Below are positions 46,547 through 55,569 of a stretch of DNA of 64,000 nucleotides, piece by piece. Origin of the DNA: Bacillus sp. ZZV12-4809 (GTDB taxonomy: Bacteria > Bacillota > Bacilli > Bacillales > Cytobacillaceae); contig NZ_VCRN01000002.1 in assembly GCF_009849585.1 (NCBI RefSeq), forward strand, positions 248,001 through 312,000, written 5' to 3'. The notes below the pieces were generated by a model. That model was given only the letters and a program-made list of their open reading frames with translations, did no database searches and had not been told where the DNA came from. How positions within the stretch are numbered: the first letter of the stretch is position 1; each line of letters opens with the position of its first letter. The position numbers and the translations under genes are program-made.

Positions 46547-47413
46547 ATGGTTCTATTTGGCAGAGTGTCAACAGCAATGGTAACCCCTTTCGATAATAAA
46601 GGACATATTGATTTTCCCAAGACCACACAGCTTATTAATCATCTAATTGAAAACGGTACAGATTCATTGGTCGTTGCCGGGACAACCGGAGAATCGCCAA
46701 CTTTAACAAAAGAGGAAAAGCTGGCATTATTCAAACACGCAGTGAAAGTAGCTGACAAACGTGTACCTGTAATTGCCGGCACTGGAAGCAATAATACGTA
46801 TGAATCCATTGAGTTAACGAAAAAGGCAGAACAATTGGGTGTAGATGCCATCATGATCGTGGCACCGTATTACAATAAGCCAAACCAGGAAGGGCTTTAC
46901 CAGCATTTCAAGGCAATTGCGGAAAGCACAAACCTCCCGGTAATGGTTTATAATATTCCGGGACGGTCTTCAGTGAATATTCTGCCTGAGACAATCATAC
47001 GCCTGTCGGAAATCTCTAACATCGCAGCAGTGAAAGAAGCAAGCGGAGATCTGAATGCAATGGCAAAGATTATTGCTAATACGGATGAGAGCTTCATGGT
47101 TTACAGCGGTGATGACGGGCTTACTCTTCCGTGCATGGCAATAGGCGGGACTGGAATTGTTTCTGTTGCTTCCCATGTAATAGGAAATGAAATGCAGGAA
47201 ATGGTCACAGCTTACCTGAATGGCGAGAATGAGAAAGCTGCAAAAATTCATCAAAAAATTCTTCCGATTATGGAAGGGCTTTTTGCTGCACCAAGCCCAG
47301 TGCCAGTTAAAACAGCGCTGCAGCTTAAAGGACTTGATGTCGGATCAGTCCGTCTTCCAATGGTTCCGTTAACAGAACAGGAACGCAGTGCAGTTGCTGC
47401 CTTATTTAAATAA
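46547..47413 (+). CDS. dapA: 4-hydroxy-tetrahydrodipicolinate synthase
   Basis: DapA condenses pyruvate and aspartate semialdehyde; its product leads to diaminopimelate and, in sporulation, to dipicolinate through DpaAB. The 288-residue TIM barrel shows GTTGESPTLTKEEKLALFKH (about residues 45-64) and PYYNKPNQEGLYQHFKAIAE. VYNIPGRSSVNILPETIIRL holds the Tyr and Arg, and the Schiff-base Lys is in AAVKEASGDL (about residue 163). An AAGGAGTG site precedes the ATG. A strong terminator follows. Confidence 0.97.
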   Translation: MVLFGRVSTAMVTPFDNKGHIDFPKTTQLINHLIENGTDSLVVAGTTGESPTLTKEEKLALFKHAVKVADKRVPVIAGTGSNNTYESIELTKKAEQLGVDAIMIVAPYYNKPNQEGLYQHFKAIAESTNLPVMVYNIPGRSSVNILPETIIRLSEISNIAAVKEASGDLNAMAKIIANTDESFMVYSGDDGLTLPCMAIGGTGIVSVASHVIGNEMQEMVTAYLNGENEKAAKIHQKILPIMEGLFAAPSPVPVKTALQLKGLDVGSVRLPMVPLTEQERSAVAALFK

Positions 47414-47420
47414 TAGCAGG

Positions 47421-47459
47421 AATGCCAACCAGTGTTTTGCTGGTTGGCATTTATTTTTT
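47421..47459 (+). terminator. Intrinsic terminator after dapA
   Basis: ATGCCAACCAG, loop TGTTTTG, CTGGTTGGCAT, then TTATTTTTTT. A perfect 11-bp stem. Confidence 0.92.
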
Positions 47460-47730
47460 TATTTGGGGAATTTATGACTTCCAAAATCAAAGGCCATAAA
47501 AGAAAAAAGTCGCTAAAAAGCTATCATGGCGACCAAACTCAACGGCTATAAAATAAAAAAGATAGACATAGAGCTGTCTTAACCTCCAGAAACAGAGACA
47601 ATAATTTTTAAACACCTCAGAACACGCAAATAATGCCCATGTATAAATTTGGTTGTCATGGTTTTGCGACTTCAAGTATAATATGGATAACTGATCTTGA
47701 TCGGCTGAACATGCATGGGAGGATAATACA
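47460..47730. other. Noncoding gap between dapA and rnjB
   Basis: AT-rich gap with the rnjB promoter near its end. A GTCGC/GCGAC hairpin lies at about 47509-47533. A 25-codon frame starting at 47474 (very Lys-rich) follows only a weak GGGG stretch and is not called as a gene. Confidence 0.45.
47653..47682 (+). promoter_or_regulatory. Probable SigA promoter of rnjB
   Basis: TTGTCA (47653-47658), 18 bases, TATAAT (47677-47682): near-consensus vegetative promoter about 50 bases before the rnjB TTG start. Confidence 0.75.
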
Positions 47731-49398
47731 TTGAAAAAGAGACAGAATGAAAGCATCAAGGTGGCAGCACTCGGAGGAGTCGGAGAACTTGGAAAGAATA
47801 TGTATTTGGCAGAGGTGGACGAGGATATTTATGTTATCGACGCCGGATTAATGTTTCCTGAAAACGAAATGCTCGGAATTGACATAGTGATACCGGATGT
47901 TACATATTTAGTTCAAAATAAGGAAAGGGTAAAAGGGATTTTTCTGACACATGGACACGAGGATCACATCGGGGCCCTGTCTTATGTGCTTGCAAAGGTC
48001 AATGTTCCTGTTTACGGAACAAAGCTGACTCTGGCGCTGGCTAAAGCCAAAATGAAGGAACAGGAATACAAAGGAAAAACGCAGTTTATTGAGATTAATT
48101 CAGATACCAAGGTTGAATTTGATTCGGCAGATGTAACTTTCTTTAGGACGAGCCATAGCATACCTGACAGTGTCGGAGTGGCGATACATACTTCAGAGGG
48201 TGCAATTGTGTATACCGGCGACTTTAAATTCGATCAGGCAGCTGCTGACTTATACAAACCTGAAATCGGCAAGATGGCGTGCTTAGGTGAAGAGGGGGTT
48301 CTTTGCCTTCTATCTGACAGTACAGAAGCAGAAAAACCTGGCTACACCAACTCGGAATCTATAGTAGCCAGAGAGATGACAGCTGCATTTTATGCTGCTA
48401 AGGGGAGAGTCATTGCAGCTTCATTTGCATCTGACTTAATTCGAATACAGCATATTTTTGATGCGGCGATCGAAACAGGGAGAAAAATGGCAGTGGTCGG
48501 CAAAAGTCTGCAGAGAATCTATGATATTGCTCTGCAGCTCGGGTATTTGCAGGTAGGAGAAGATGTAATTATTCCTGTCACTGAGATAGGCAAATACAGT
48601 GATGATCAAATCGTTGTTCTTACTACGGGTACACAGGGTGAGCCGATCGAGGCCCTTCAAAAAATGGCGAAGCAGTCCCACAGACAGGTCAATATTAAAC
48701 AGGGTGATACGGTATTACTTGCAGCATCACCATTAAGAGGTACAGAGGTATTTATTTTTAAAACGATTGATATGCTGTTTAGAGCGGGTGCTGAGGTGAT
48801 CCCAGGAAAGGGTACCTTTAATACCTCCAGCCATGGCAGCCAGGAAGAGCTTAAATTTATGATTAATCTGATGAGTCCCAAATTGTTCATCCCGGTTCAT
48901 GGGGAGTACCGAATGCTGAAAGCCCATGCAAAGGTTGCTATGGAATGCGGAATATCTAGCGAACAAATTTACATCCCGGATAAAGGCGATGTAGCAGAAA
49001 TTACGGAAGGTTCAATCGTTTCCGGAGGAAAAATCCCATCAGGCAATGTGCTGATTGACGGGATCGGTGTCGGTGATGTCGGGAATATTGTCTTAAGAGA
49101 CCGAAAGCTCCTTTCTCAGGATGGCGTTTTATTAGTGGTGGTTACTCTTAATAAAAAGGAAAAGACAATATCTGCAGGCCCTGAAATCATAACAAGAGGA
49201 TTTGTATATGTCAGGGAATCAGAAAAGCTTCTTGAGGAAGCTGTAAGAATAGTAAAAGAAGCGGTAGAACAGAACCTTGCCAGAGAAGCATTTGACTGGT
49301 CAGGCATTAAGCAGGATATGCGTGACAGCCTTAATCAGTATCTTTATGAAAAAACAAAACGCAGACCAATGATCCTTCCTATTCTTATGGAGGGATAA
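47731..49398 (+). CDS. rnjB: Ribonuclease J2
   Basis: RNase J2 pairs with RNase J1 in mRNA decay and rRNA processing. The 555-residue product, from a TTG start after GGGAGGAT, is a metallo-beta-lactamase/beta-CASP enzyme. It has the zinc motif THGHEDHIGALSYVLAKV (about residues 73-90), YTGDFKFDQAA, the beta-CASP stretch with LLSDSTEAEKPGYTNSE, and the HGEYRML and THxSGH-like NTSSHGSQEELK segments. A C-terminal domain follows. The position after dapA matches rnjB (ymfA) rather than rnjA. In B. subtilis J2 has little catalytic activity on its own. Confidence 0.94.
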   Translation: MKKRQNESIKVAALGGVGELGKNMYLAEVDEDIYVIDAGLMFPENEMLGIDIVIPDVTYLVQNKERVKGIFLTHGHEDHIGALSYVLAKVNVPVYGTKLTLALAKAKMKEQEYKGKTQFIEINSDTKVEFDSADVTFFRTSHSIPDSVGVAIHTSEGAIVYTGDFKFDQAAADLYKPEIGKMACLGEEGVLCLLSDSTEAEKPGYTNSESIVAREMTAAFYAAKGRVIAASFASDLIRIQHIFDAAIETGRKMAVVGKSLQRIYDIALQLGYLQVGEDVIIPVTEIGKYSDDQIVVLTTGTQGEPIEALQKMAKQSHRQVNIKQGDTVLLAASPLRGTEVFIFKTIDMLFRAGAEVIPGKGTFNTSSHGSQEELKFMINLMSPKLFIPVHGEYRMLKAHAKVAMECGISSEQIYIPDKGDVAEITEGSIVSGGKIPSGNVLIDGIGVGDVGNIVLRDRKLLSQDGVLLVVVTLNKKEKTISAGPEIITRGFVYVRESEKLLEEAVRIVKEAVEQNLAREAFDWSGIKQDMRDSLNQYLYEKTKRRPMILPILMEG

Positions 49399-49405
49399 CA
49401 ATTAG

Positions 49406-49441
49406 AGCACAGCCCGCATCGATTGCCGGACTGTGCTTTTT
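49406..49441 (+). terminator. Intrinsic terminator after rnjB
   Basis: AGCACAG, an inner CCG/CGG pair, CTGTGCT followed by TTTT. A 7-bp outer stem with T run. Confidence 0.82.
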
Positions 49442-49525
49442 GCTCTCTCCCCTCACGCAATTTAGCGCATGAAAAATGATCTCGCGTTCATACTAACAAT
49501 ATATTGCTTGAAGGGAGAAATAAGG

Positions 49526-50278
49526 ATGGAAAACGATATGAAAAATAACCGCAATGAGAGCGGTGAAGGGCAAGAACAGACGAAAGAGGATAAACCTTCT
49601 GCCCTTATGGAGAAAATTCAGCAGCTTGGCCAAACAAATGTGCCGCAGCTTTCTCAGGATTCCAAAATTCACTGCTTGACCATTGTTGGACAGATTGAAG
49701 GGCATCTTCAGCTTCCGCCGCAAAATAAAACGACAAAATATGAGCATTTAATTCCTCAGATCGTAGCGATTGAGCAAAACCCAAAAATAGAAGGTCTTTT
49801 GGTCATCTTGAATACTGTTGGCGGAGATGTGGAAGCCGGGCTGGCAATATCAGAGATGCTTGCTTCTTTATCTAAGCCAACAGTCTCCATTGTCCTCGGA
49901 GGAGGGCATTCCATCGGTGTGCCTATTGCGGTATCATGCGATTATTCCTTTATTGCGGAGACGGCTACGATGACCATTCACCCTATCAGACTGACCGGAC
50001 TGGTAATCGGTGTGCCGCAAACGTTTGAGTATATGGATAAAATGCAGGATCGGGTAATTAATTTTGTAACGAAGCATTCTAATATCTCCGAACAAAAATT
50101 TAAAGACCTTATGTTTGATAAAGGCAACCTGACCAGGGATATTGGGACGAATGTGGTCGGCAGGGATGCTGTTGAATATGGACTGATTGATGAAGTAGGC
50201 GGGGTCGGGCCTGCGCTTGCAAAGCTGAATGAGCTGATTGATATAAATAAACCAAAAGAAGAAGTGATTGTACAATGA
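49526..50278 (+). CDS. tepA: ClpP-like translocation-enhancing protein TepA
   Basis: TepA (YmfB) is a ClpP/crotonase-fold serine-protease-like protein; in B. subtilis it was linked to protein export and processing of small spore proteins. The ATG at 49526 ([18 protein letters not shown]) follows GGGAGAAATAAGG; the frame opens earlier at 49469 without support. The 250-residue product has the ClpP-type Gly stretch [20 protein letters not shown] and the Ser region [20 protein letters not shown]. The His is in [11 protein letters not shown], with [20 protein letters not shown] later. It overlaps ylzJ by 4 bases. Confidence 0.93.
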   Translation: MENDMKNNRNESGEGQEQTKEDKPSALMEKIQQLGQTNVPQLSQDSKIHCLTIVGQIEGHLQLPPQNKTTKYEHLIPQIVAIEQNPKIEGLLVILNTVGGDVEAGLAISEMLASLSKPTVSIVLGGGHSIGVPIAVSCDYSFIAETATMTIHPIRLTGLVIGVPQTFEYMDKMQDRVINFVTKHSNISEQKFKDLMFDKGNLTRDIGTNVVGRDAVEYGLIDEVGGVGPALAKLNELIDINKPKEEVIVQ

Positions 50279-50496
50279 TCCTTTATACAATGATGCCGCA
50301 AGAGCTCATTTATCAAAGTGAGCAGGACGATTTTGGCAGGCAGAAGATTGTCTCATATGAAGGAATCCCTCTATTGGTTGAAATGAATGCAGGACAGGAG
50401 TGCCGAATTTTAAGAATCATGAGCAGCGATCCTACCCATTATATGGATGAAAGATGTACTCCCGGGTCCATGATCACTTTAACGCAGTTAAGCTGA
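50275..50496 (+). CDS. ylzJ: YlzJ-like small protein
   Basis: A 73-residue protein found after tepA in Bacillus, named YlzJ there; function unknown. It begins [20 protein letters not shown] and has [20 protein letters not shown] in the middle and [14 protein letters not shown] at the end. It has no membrane segment. The ATG overlaps the tepA stop by 4 bases (ATGA), so it is translated with tepA. A promoter and terminator pair follows before spoIIIE. Confidence 0.88.
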   Translation: MILYTMMPQELIYQSEQDDFGRQKIVSYEGIPLLVEMNAGQECRILRIMSSDPTHYMDERCTPGSMITLTQLS

Positions 50497-50534
50497 TAAT
50501 TCCTTACAAAAAACAACTTAATTAAGGAGCGTTA

Positions 50535-50543
50535 TGATATAAT
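50535..50543 (+). promoter_or_regulatory. Extended -10 promoter upstream of spoIIIE
   Basis: TG-A-TATAAT (50535-50543), a consensus extended -10 with no clear -35. A start about 7 bases downstream would place the RNA 5' end just before the hairpin at 50556. Confidence 0.55.
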
Positions 50544-50555
50544 AAAAGTAACGTT

Positions 50556-50588
50556 AGAAGCAGCCAAAAAATGGCTGCTTCTTCTTTC
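50556..50588 (+). terminator. Terminator after ylzJ / early in the spoIIIE leader
   Basis: AGAAGCAGCCA, loop AAAAA, TGGCTGCTTCT followed by TCTTTC. A perfect 11-bp stem. It can end tepA-ylzJ transcription, and it also lies directly downstream of the promoter at 50535. Confidence 0.8.
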
Positions 50589-50660
50589 ATAACAGACCTG
50601 AAGTCTTACATAATGCAATTTTGATGAAGATGTTAATAAGAACAATGATAAGGTGATAAT

Positions 50661-53000
50661 ATGGCCAAGAGAAAGAAAAGAAAGTCTAAAAAGAACGAAA
50701 CATTGAAACGGACGATGAAATTTGAACTAATTGCCCTGATTTTACTGGCACTTGCGGTAATATCAATTGCTAAGCTTGGAGCAGTCGGCAATGCAACGGT
50801 ACTTTTTTTCCGGTTCTTTATGGGAGAATGGTACATGCTTAGCCTCATTGGGCTCGTTATCTTTTCAGGTTACCTGATGTGGAAGAGGGCACTTCCCTAT
50901 TTATTCCACACTAAACTAATCGGTATTTATCTTATCATCAGCTCCCTTCTGCTGTTGAGTCATGTAACATTATTTCAGCTTCTCTCAAATGGAGGGAAGT
51001 TTGATGATCCGAGTGTAATAGCCAATACATGGGAACTATTCCGGATGGAAGTCAGGGGAGAAACAAGCACAACCGACTTAGGGGGCGGAATGCTTGGAGC
51101 TATCTTTTTTGCTCTCTTTTATTATCTTTTTGATGAAGCAGGTTCAAAAATTGTAGCCTTTTTATTAATAATAATAGGCTTTGTACTTATTACAGGAAAA
51201 ACATTCGGAGATGCTGCAGGGAAAATGATGGCCGCAATTCTGAATTTCTGCAAGAAACAATGGACTGCTTTTATAGATGATATGAAAGAATGGATACAAA
51301 AAGGCAGAGAAAGACGAGAAGAGAGGCAGGCAAGAAGAGAGGAAGCACAGCAGGATTCTCAGGAGGAAGAAGAACCTGAAACAGTAATAACAATCAATAA
51401 TTCTGCTGAAGCGCTATCTGAGCCAGCTACCGAACCAATTATATCAAGCTTTGCTGAAAGAGCTTATCAGGATGATGTTCTCGAAGCACCTTCTAATCAG
51501 CCACAGGAAAAGGCAGTCACAGAGCCGGAGGATGAGAATGCACCTCCAATCACGTTTACAGAAGTGGAAAATAAAGATTACGAGCTGCCGCCTATCAGAC
51601 TCTTAAAACTGCCAAGGCAAACTGATCAAAGCGGTGAATATGAGCTTATCCACGCGAATGCTGCTAAGCTTGAAAGAACATTTCAGAGTTTTGGAGTAAA
51701 AGCAAGGGTGACACAGGTTCATTTAGGACCGGCTGTTACAAAATATGAGGTACATCCCGATGTAGGGGTTAAGGTAAGCAAAATAGTCAGTCTGAATGAT
51801 GATTTGGCACTCGCGCTGGCAGCTAAGGATATCCGGATTGAAGCGCCAATCCCGGGTAAATCAGCTATTGGGATTGAAGTCCCTAACTCTGAAGTGGCAA
51901 TGGTTTCTCTGCGGGAAGTAATTGAATCCAAACAAAATGACAGACCGGACTCCAAGCTTATGATCGGACTTGGCCGTGATATCACCGGAGAAGCTGTCCT
52001 GGCAGAACTAAACAAAATGCCCCATCTTCTTGTTGCCGGCGCGACAGGAAGCGGGAAGAGTGTTTGTATTAACGGAATTATTACCAGCATTCTAATGAGG
52101 GCAAAACCTCATGAAGTAAAATTAATGATGATTGACCCTAAAATGGTTGAATTGAATGTTTATAATGGGGTGCCTCACTTATTGGCGCCGGTAGTGACAA
52201 ATCCGAAGAAAGCGGCGCAGGCTCTTCAAAAAGTCGTCAGTGAAATGGAAAGGCGATATGAGCTCTTTTCCCATACTGGCACAAGGAATATCGAAGGCTA
52301 CAATGAGTATGTAAAGAGGCATAATGCCGAGGAGGAAGCACAGCAGCCTCTCCTGCCGTATATTGTTGTGATAGTGGACGAGCTTGCAGACTTAATGATG
52401 GTGGCATCCTCCGATGTTGAGGATGCAATCACGCGCCTTGCTCAAATGGCACGGGCAGCAGGCATTCATTTAATCATCGCAACCCAGCGTCCGTCAGTGG
52501 ATGTTATCACAGGTGTAATTAAGGCAAATATTCCTTCAAGGATAGCGTTTGCTGTTTCATCGATGACTGATTCAAGAACTATCCTGGATATGGGAGGAGC
52601 GGAAAAACTTCTAGGAAGAGGAGATATGCTCTTTCTGCCTGTAGGTGCTTCCAAGCCAGTCCGTGTACAGGGTGCCTTTCTGTCAGACGAAGAAGTTGAA
52701 GAAATAGTGGACTTCGTTATTGGCCAGCAAAAGGCGCAATATCAGGAAGAAATGATTCCGGAGGATATCCCGGAAGCTGCAGGTGAAGTGGATGATGATC
52801 TATATGAAGAAGCCGTTGAATTAATATTGGAAATGCAGACGGCATCTGTATCCATGCTTCAGAGAAGATTCAGGATAGGTTATACGAGAGCGGCAAGGCT
52901 TATTGATGAAATGGAAGCAAGGGGCATTGTCGGACCCTATGAAGGCAGTAAGCCAAGGACTGTGCTGCAGGGCAAGCCTTCGGAAGAAGCAAGCTCTTAA
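50661..53000 (+). CDS. spoIIIE: DNA translocase SpoIIIE (FtsK family)
   Basis: SpoIIIE pumps the chromosome through the closing septum, above all into the forespore. The 779-residue product has a Lys/Arg-rich N terminus and four membrane helices (about residues 15-185). A charged Glu/Arg linker (about 205-320) follows, then the alpha/beta motor with Walker A in [20 protein letters not shown] (about 455) and Walker B in [18 protein letters not shown]. The C-terminal gamma winged helix ([20 protein letters not shown]) reads polar DNA signals. The ATG follows AAGGTGAT. Length fits B. subtilis SpoIIIE (787). Confidence 0.96.
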   Translation: MAKRKKRKSKKNETLKRTMKFELIALILLALAVISIAKLGAVGNATVLFFRFFMGEWYMLSLIGLVIFSGYLMWKRALPYLFHTKLIGIYLIISSLLLLSHVTLFQLLSNGGKFDDPSVIANTWELFRMEVRGETSTTDLGGGMLGAIFFALFYYLFDEAGSKIVAFLLIIIGFVLITGKTFGDAAGKMMAAILNFCKKQWTAFIDDMKEWIQKGRERREERQARREEAQQDSQEEEEPETVITINNSAEALSEPATEPIISSFAERAYQDDVLEAPSNQPQEKAVTEPEDENAPPITFTEVENKDYELPPIRLLKLPRQTDQSGEYELIHANAAKLERTFQSFGVKARVTQVHLGPAVTKYEVHPDVGVKVSKIVSLNDDLALALAAKDIRIEAPIPGKSAIGIEVPNSEVAMVSLREVIESKQNDRPDSKLMIGLGRDITGEAVLAELNKMPHLLVAGATGSGKSVCINGIITSILMRAKPHEVKLMMIDPKMVELNVYNGVPHLLAPVVTNPKKAAQALQKVVSEMERRYELFSHTGTRNIEGYNEYVKRHNAEEEAQQPLLPYIVVIVDELADLMMVASSDVEDAITRLAQMARAAGIHLIIATQRPSVDVITGVIKANIPSRIAFAVSSMTDSRTILDMGGAEKLLGRGDMLFLPVGASKPVRVQGAFLSDEEVEEIVDFVIGQQKAQYQEEMIPEDIPEAAGEVDDDLYEEAVELILEMQTASVSMLQRRFRIGYTRAARLIDEMEARGIVGPYEGSKPRTVLQGKPSEEASS

Positions 53001-53026
53001 AATTTATAAGTATGACATATTAAAAA

Positions 53027-53056
53027 ATGGCCAGTCTCCGGACGGTCATTTTTTTT
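53027..53056 (+). terminator. Intrinsic terminator after spoIIIE
   Basis: ATGGCC-a-GTC, loop TCCG, GAC-GGTCAT, then TTTTTTTT. Stem with one bulge and one wobble pair and a long T run. Confidence 0.85.
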
Positions 53057-53124
53057 ATGTATAAAGAACTTACTTGCCTGAAAAACGAGGACAATAAAAA
53101 ATATACTTGAATAAGCCATACTAC

Positions 53125-53138
53125 TAAAAGCGCTTACA
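53125..53138 (+). promoter_or_regulatory. cre-like box 1 (CcpA)
   Basis: TAAAAGCGCTTACA matches the catabolite-responsive element consensus TGWAANCGNTNWCA except for the second base. The core AAGCGCTT is palindromic. Confidence 0.45.
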
Positions 53139-53202
53139 TAAAATGAAAGAGGTATGGTACTTTCATCTCATCATGAAATAGTATTAATTTAGAGGTGCAT
53201 TT

Positions 53203-53382
53203 ATGGATGGGGGAGTAAATGTAACCGTTTTCAATAAGGTATTATACCAGAAAAAAAGAATGGGTACAGAGGGATTCATAAACATTTTTGTTCTTTTCAC
53301 CTTTTTTCGACAAATTGATAAATTTCTATTTCTTTATTGGGTAAAAAGTGTTATAGTATTTTCGATTAGTAGGAATGATTGA
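53203..53382 (+). CDS. Possible 59-residue small membrane peptide
   Basis: An ATG at 53203 follows AGAGGTG at good spacing and opens a 59-codon frame ending TGA at 53382. It begins MDGGVNVTVFNKVLYQKKRM. The second half is hydrophobic (FINIFVLFTFFRQIDKFLFL), which may only reflect T-rich DNA. A cre-like box lies inside codons 6-11 and promoter-like sequence lies near its end. I do not recognise it. It may be a leader peptide or chance. Confidence 0.2.
   Translation: MDGGVNVTVFNKVLYQKKRMGTEGFINIFVLFTFFRQIDKFLFLYWVKSVIVFSISRND
53220..53233 (+). promoter_or_regulatory. cre-like box 2 (CcpA)
   Basis: TGTAACCGTTTTCA fits every defined position of the cre consensus TGWAANCGNTNWCA. It lies about 200 bases before the GntR gene and 87 bases after box 1. 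It suggests carbon catabolite control of the regulator or of the nucleoside transporter genes. Confidence 0.5.
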
Positions 53383-53429
53383 ACATCAGAGGTCTGATGT
53401 CTTGAGAACTGAAGTTGGAGGAACCCTGC

Positions 53430-54155
53430 ATGTCTATTAAGTCAGATAACCGGCATTTATATTTGCAAGTCATCGATCGATTAAAACAAGACATTGAAGA
53501 TGGAGTGTATAAAGAAAAAGAAAAACTTCCGTCCGAATTTGATCTTGCCAAACAGCTTGGTGTCAGCAGAGCTACACTGCGGGAGGCGCTGCGCATTCTT
53601 GAAGAAGAAAACGTCATCATCCGCCGTCATGGTGTAGGCACCTTTGTCAATGCAAAGCCGCTATTTACATCCGGCATCGAACAGCTTAATAGTGTCACAA
53701 ATATGATTTTACAGGCAGGGATGAAGCCTGGAACCGTTTTCTTGAGTTCTGTAACAATGGGACCTACAGAAGATGATATCCGCAGATTCTCATGTGCTTC
53801 AGACCAGGAAATTGCTGTGATTGAGCGGGTTAGAACGGCAAATGGTGAACCGGTCGTTTATTGTGTGGATAAAGTTCCTGAGAATATTCTCCCGGACACA
53901 TTTTCCCACGAGCAGGAGTCGATTTTCAACATGCTTGAAGAAGAGGCTAACCGGAAAATCACTTATGCTGTTGCCCAAATCGAACCTATTGGCTATCACG
54001 AGAAAATTTCGCCTATTCTGGAATGTGACCCGGAAACTGCACTGCTTGTACTTAAGCAGATGCATTTCGATGAAGCGGATACTCCGATTCTATATTCGGT
54101 CAATTATTTCAGAGCTGATAAGTTCAGTTTCCATGTCCTCAGAAAAAGAATCTAG
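53430..54155 (+). CDS. GntR/HutC-family transcriptional regulator
   Basis: The ATG at 53430 ([20 protein letters not shown]) follows TTGGAGGAA; a TTG at 53415 lies in that site and is rejected. The 241-residue product has the GntR winged helix-turn-helix ([20 protein letters not shown], about residues 33-52, then [20 protein letters not shown]). A UTRA effector domain (about 90-235) follows, ending in [21 protein letters not shown]. subtilis has YmfC of the same family at this place. Lying directly before a nucleoside transporter, it probably represses those genes in response to a nucleoside or related ligand; this is inference. Confidence 0.9.
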   Translation: MSIKSDNRHLYLQVIDRLKQDIEDGVYKEKEKLPSEFDLAKQLGVSRATLREALRILEEENVIIRRHGVGTFVNAKPLFTSGIEQLNSVTNMILQAGMKPGTVFLSSVTMGPTEDDIRRFSCASDQEIAVIERVRTANGEPVVYCVDKVPENILPDTFSHEQESIFNMLEEEANRKITYAVAQIEPIGYHEKISPILECDPETALLVLKQMHFDEADTPILYSVNYFRADKFSFHVLRKRI

Positions 54156-54227
54156 CTTTTGAGGATGCGTGAAAATACAATCATTCATTCCGCTAATGCA
54201 AAAACAATTTCTTAGGGGGTACCAACC

Positions 54228-55334
54228 TTGAAAAAGCGTAAATTTGGATTGGCGCTATCTTTAGTTCTTGCTGCTGGAACAATTCTGGGTGCTTGCGGCA
54301 AAAGTGAGGAAAAAGGCGGAGAAACAGCTGGCGGAGACGATAAAGAAAAAGCATTCTCTGTAGCGATGGTAACAGATGTCGGCGGTGTAGATGATAAATC
54401 ATTTAACCAATCTGCTTGGGAAGGTTTAAAAGCATTTGGTGAAGAAAATGAACTTGAAAAAGGAAAAGGCGGATTTGACTATCTTCAATCGCAGTCAGAT
54501 GCTGACTATTCTACAAACCTGAATACATTAGCACGTCAGGACTTTGATCTTGTTTTTGGAATCGGTTTCTTAATGGAAGGTGCAATCAATGAGATTGCCC
54601 AGCAGCAAAAAGATTCTCATTTCGGTATCGTTGACGCGGTCGTAGATCAGCCGAACGTAGCAAGCATTATGTTTAAAGAGCAGGAAGCTGCTTTCCTTGC
54701 AGGTGTAGCTGCAGCAAATGCAACTAAAGAAAACAAAATTGGTTTCATCGGCGGTATGGAAATTCCGGTAATCGAGCGTTTTGAATCTGGTTTCCTTGCT
54801 GGTGTTCAAGCGGTAAACCCTGATATTAAAGTAGAAGTACAATATGCTGGAGCATTTGATAAAGCTGAATTAGGTCAGACAATTGCTTCTAAAATGTACT
54901 CTTCTGGCGTAGATGTAATCTTCCACGCTGCCGGCGGAACTGGGAACGGTCTTTTCAAGGAAGCTCGTGACCTTAAAAAGAAAGACCCGGCAAGAGAAAT
55001 TTGGGCAATTGGTGTTGACTCAGATCAGACAGCTGAAGGTGTAGTTGAAATCGATGGGAAAGAGCACAATGTAATTCTTACATCTGCTCTAAAGCGTGTA
55101 GATAATGCTGTTAAGGACCTTTCTACTAAAGCTAAAGACGGCAATTTCCCTGGCGGAGAAACAACTACTTACGGATTGGCTGAAGATGGTGTAGGCCTTG
55201 CTCCTATCAACCCTGAAGTATCTACAAAAGCAGAAATTGAAGGTGCAGTTAAAGAATGGCAGGACAAGATTAAGAATGGTGACCTGACTGTTCCATCTTC
55301 AAAAGATGAACTGGCTTCTTTCTCAGTTGAATAA
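54228..55334 (+). CDS. nupN: BMP-family nucleoside-binding lipoprotein (NupN-like)
   Basis: This is the extracellular substrate-binding part of a nucleoside ABC importer. The 368-residue product, from a TTG start after TAGGGGGT, has a lipoprotein signal with lipobox LGAC (Cys at about residue 23) and a Gly/Glu/Lys linker. A BMP/PnrA-type domain follows ([20 protein letters not shown] at the start, then [20 protein letters not shown] and [20 protein letters not shown]). Codon use is of the highly expressed type. B. subtilis NupN (YufN) serves guanosine; whether this is that orthologue or a paralogue was not tested. Confidence 0.88.
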   Translation: MKKRKFGLALSLVLAAGTILGACGKSEEKGGETAGGDDKEKAFSVAMVTDVGGVDDKSFNQSAWEGLKAFGEENELEKGKGGFDYLQSQSDADYSTNLNTLARQDFDLVFGIGFLMEGAINEIAQQQKDSHFGIVDAVVDQPNVASIMFKEQEAAFLAGVAAANATKENKIGFIGGMEIPVIERFESGFLAGVQAVNPDIKVEVQYAGAFDKAELGQTIASKMYSSGVDVIFHAAGGTGNGLFKEARDLKKKDPAREIWAIGVDSDQTAEGVVEIDGKEHNVILTSALKRVDNAVKDLSTKAKDGNFPGGETTTYGLAEDGVGLAPINPEVSTKAEIEGAVKEWQDKIKNGDLTVPSSKDELASFSVE

Positions 55335-55342
55335 ATAAAATT

Positions 55343-55386
55343 AAGGAATAAGCAGGTTGCACTGCGGCCTCTTATTCCTTTTTTAT
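55343..55386 (+). terminator. Intrinsic terminator after the binding protein gene
   Basis: AAGGAATAAG (55343-55352) pairs with CTTATTCCTT (55371-55380), followed by TTTTTAT. A partial terminator here would raise binding protein over transporter levels, as is common in ABC operons. Confidence 0.85.
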
Positions 55387-55476
55387 AGAAATTAAAAGTT
55401 TAATTGAAGGACAGAACAGATTCTGTATTTCACTTAGATTTTTAATGCATTAATAATTTTTTATATTATTTAGGAG

Positions 55477-55499
55477 CTTGGCCTTTCGGCCGGGTTTTT
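55477..55499 (+). terminator. Second hairpin before the transporter ATPase gene
   Basis: CTTGGCC, loop TTTC, GGCCGGG followed by TTTTT. A short GC-rich hairpin about 70 bases before the ATPase gene; terminator or stabilising hairpin. Confidence 0.55.
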
Positions 55500-55569
55500 C
55501 TAAAAAATTCCAAGGTCTGACCTCTTACTACTAATGATTTCCTTATATTTTGAGCAAGGAGTGAAACGA

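Larger units (their letters stand above)
53057..53429. other. Regulatory gap upstream of the GntR gene
   Basis: About 370 AT-rich bases between the spoIIIE terminator and the GntR-family gene. It holds two cre-like boxes, a TATAGT -10-like box near 53352 with a poor -35, and one small open frame with a ribosome site. An inverted pair ATCAGA/TCTGAT is at about 53384-53398, near the GntR start, and could be an operator. Confidence 0.5.

Noticed and set aside
47474-47551. 25-codon Lys-rich frame after the dapA terminator
   Set aside because: Only a weak GGGG stretch upstream, no promoter between it and the terminator, and no recognised homologue.
47487-47759. 90-codon minus-strand frame before rnjB
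   Set aside because: Overlaps the rnjB promoter and start on the opposite strand, no ribosome site, and composition typical of AT-rich antisense.
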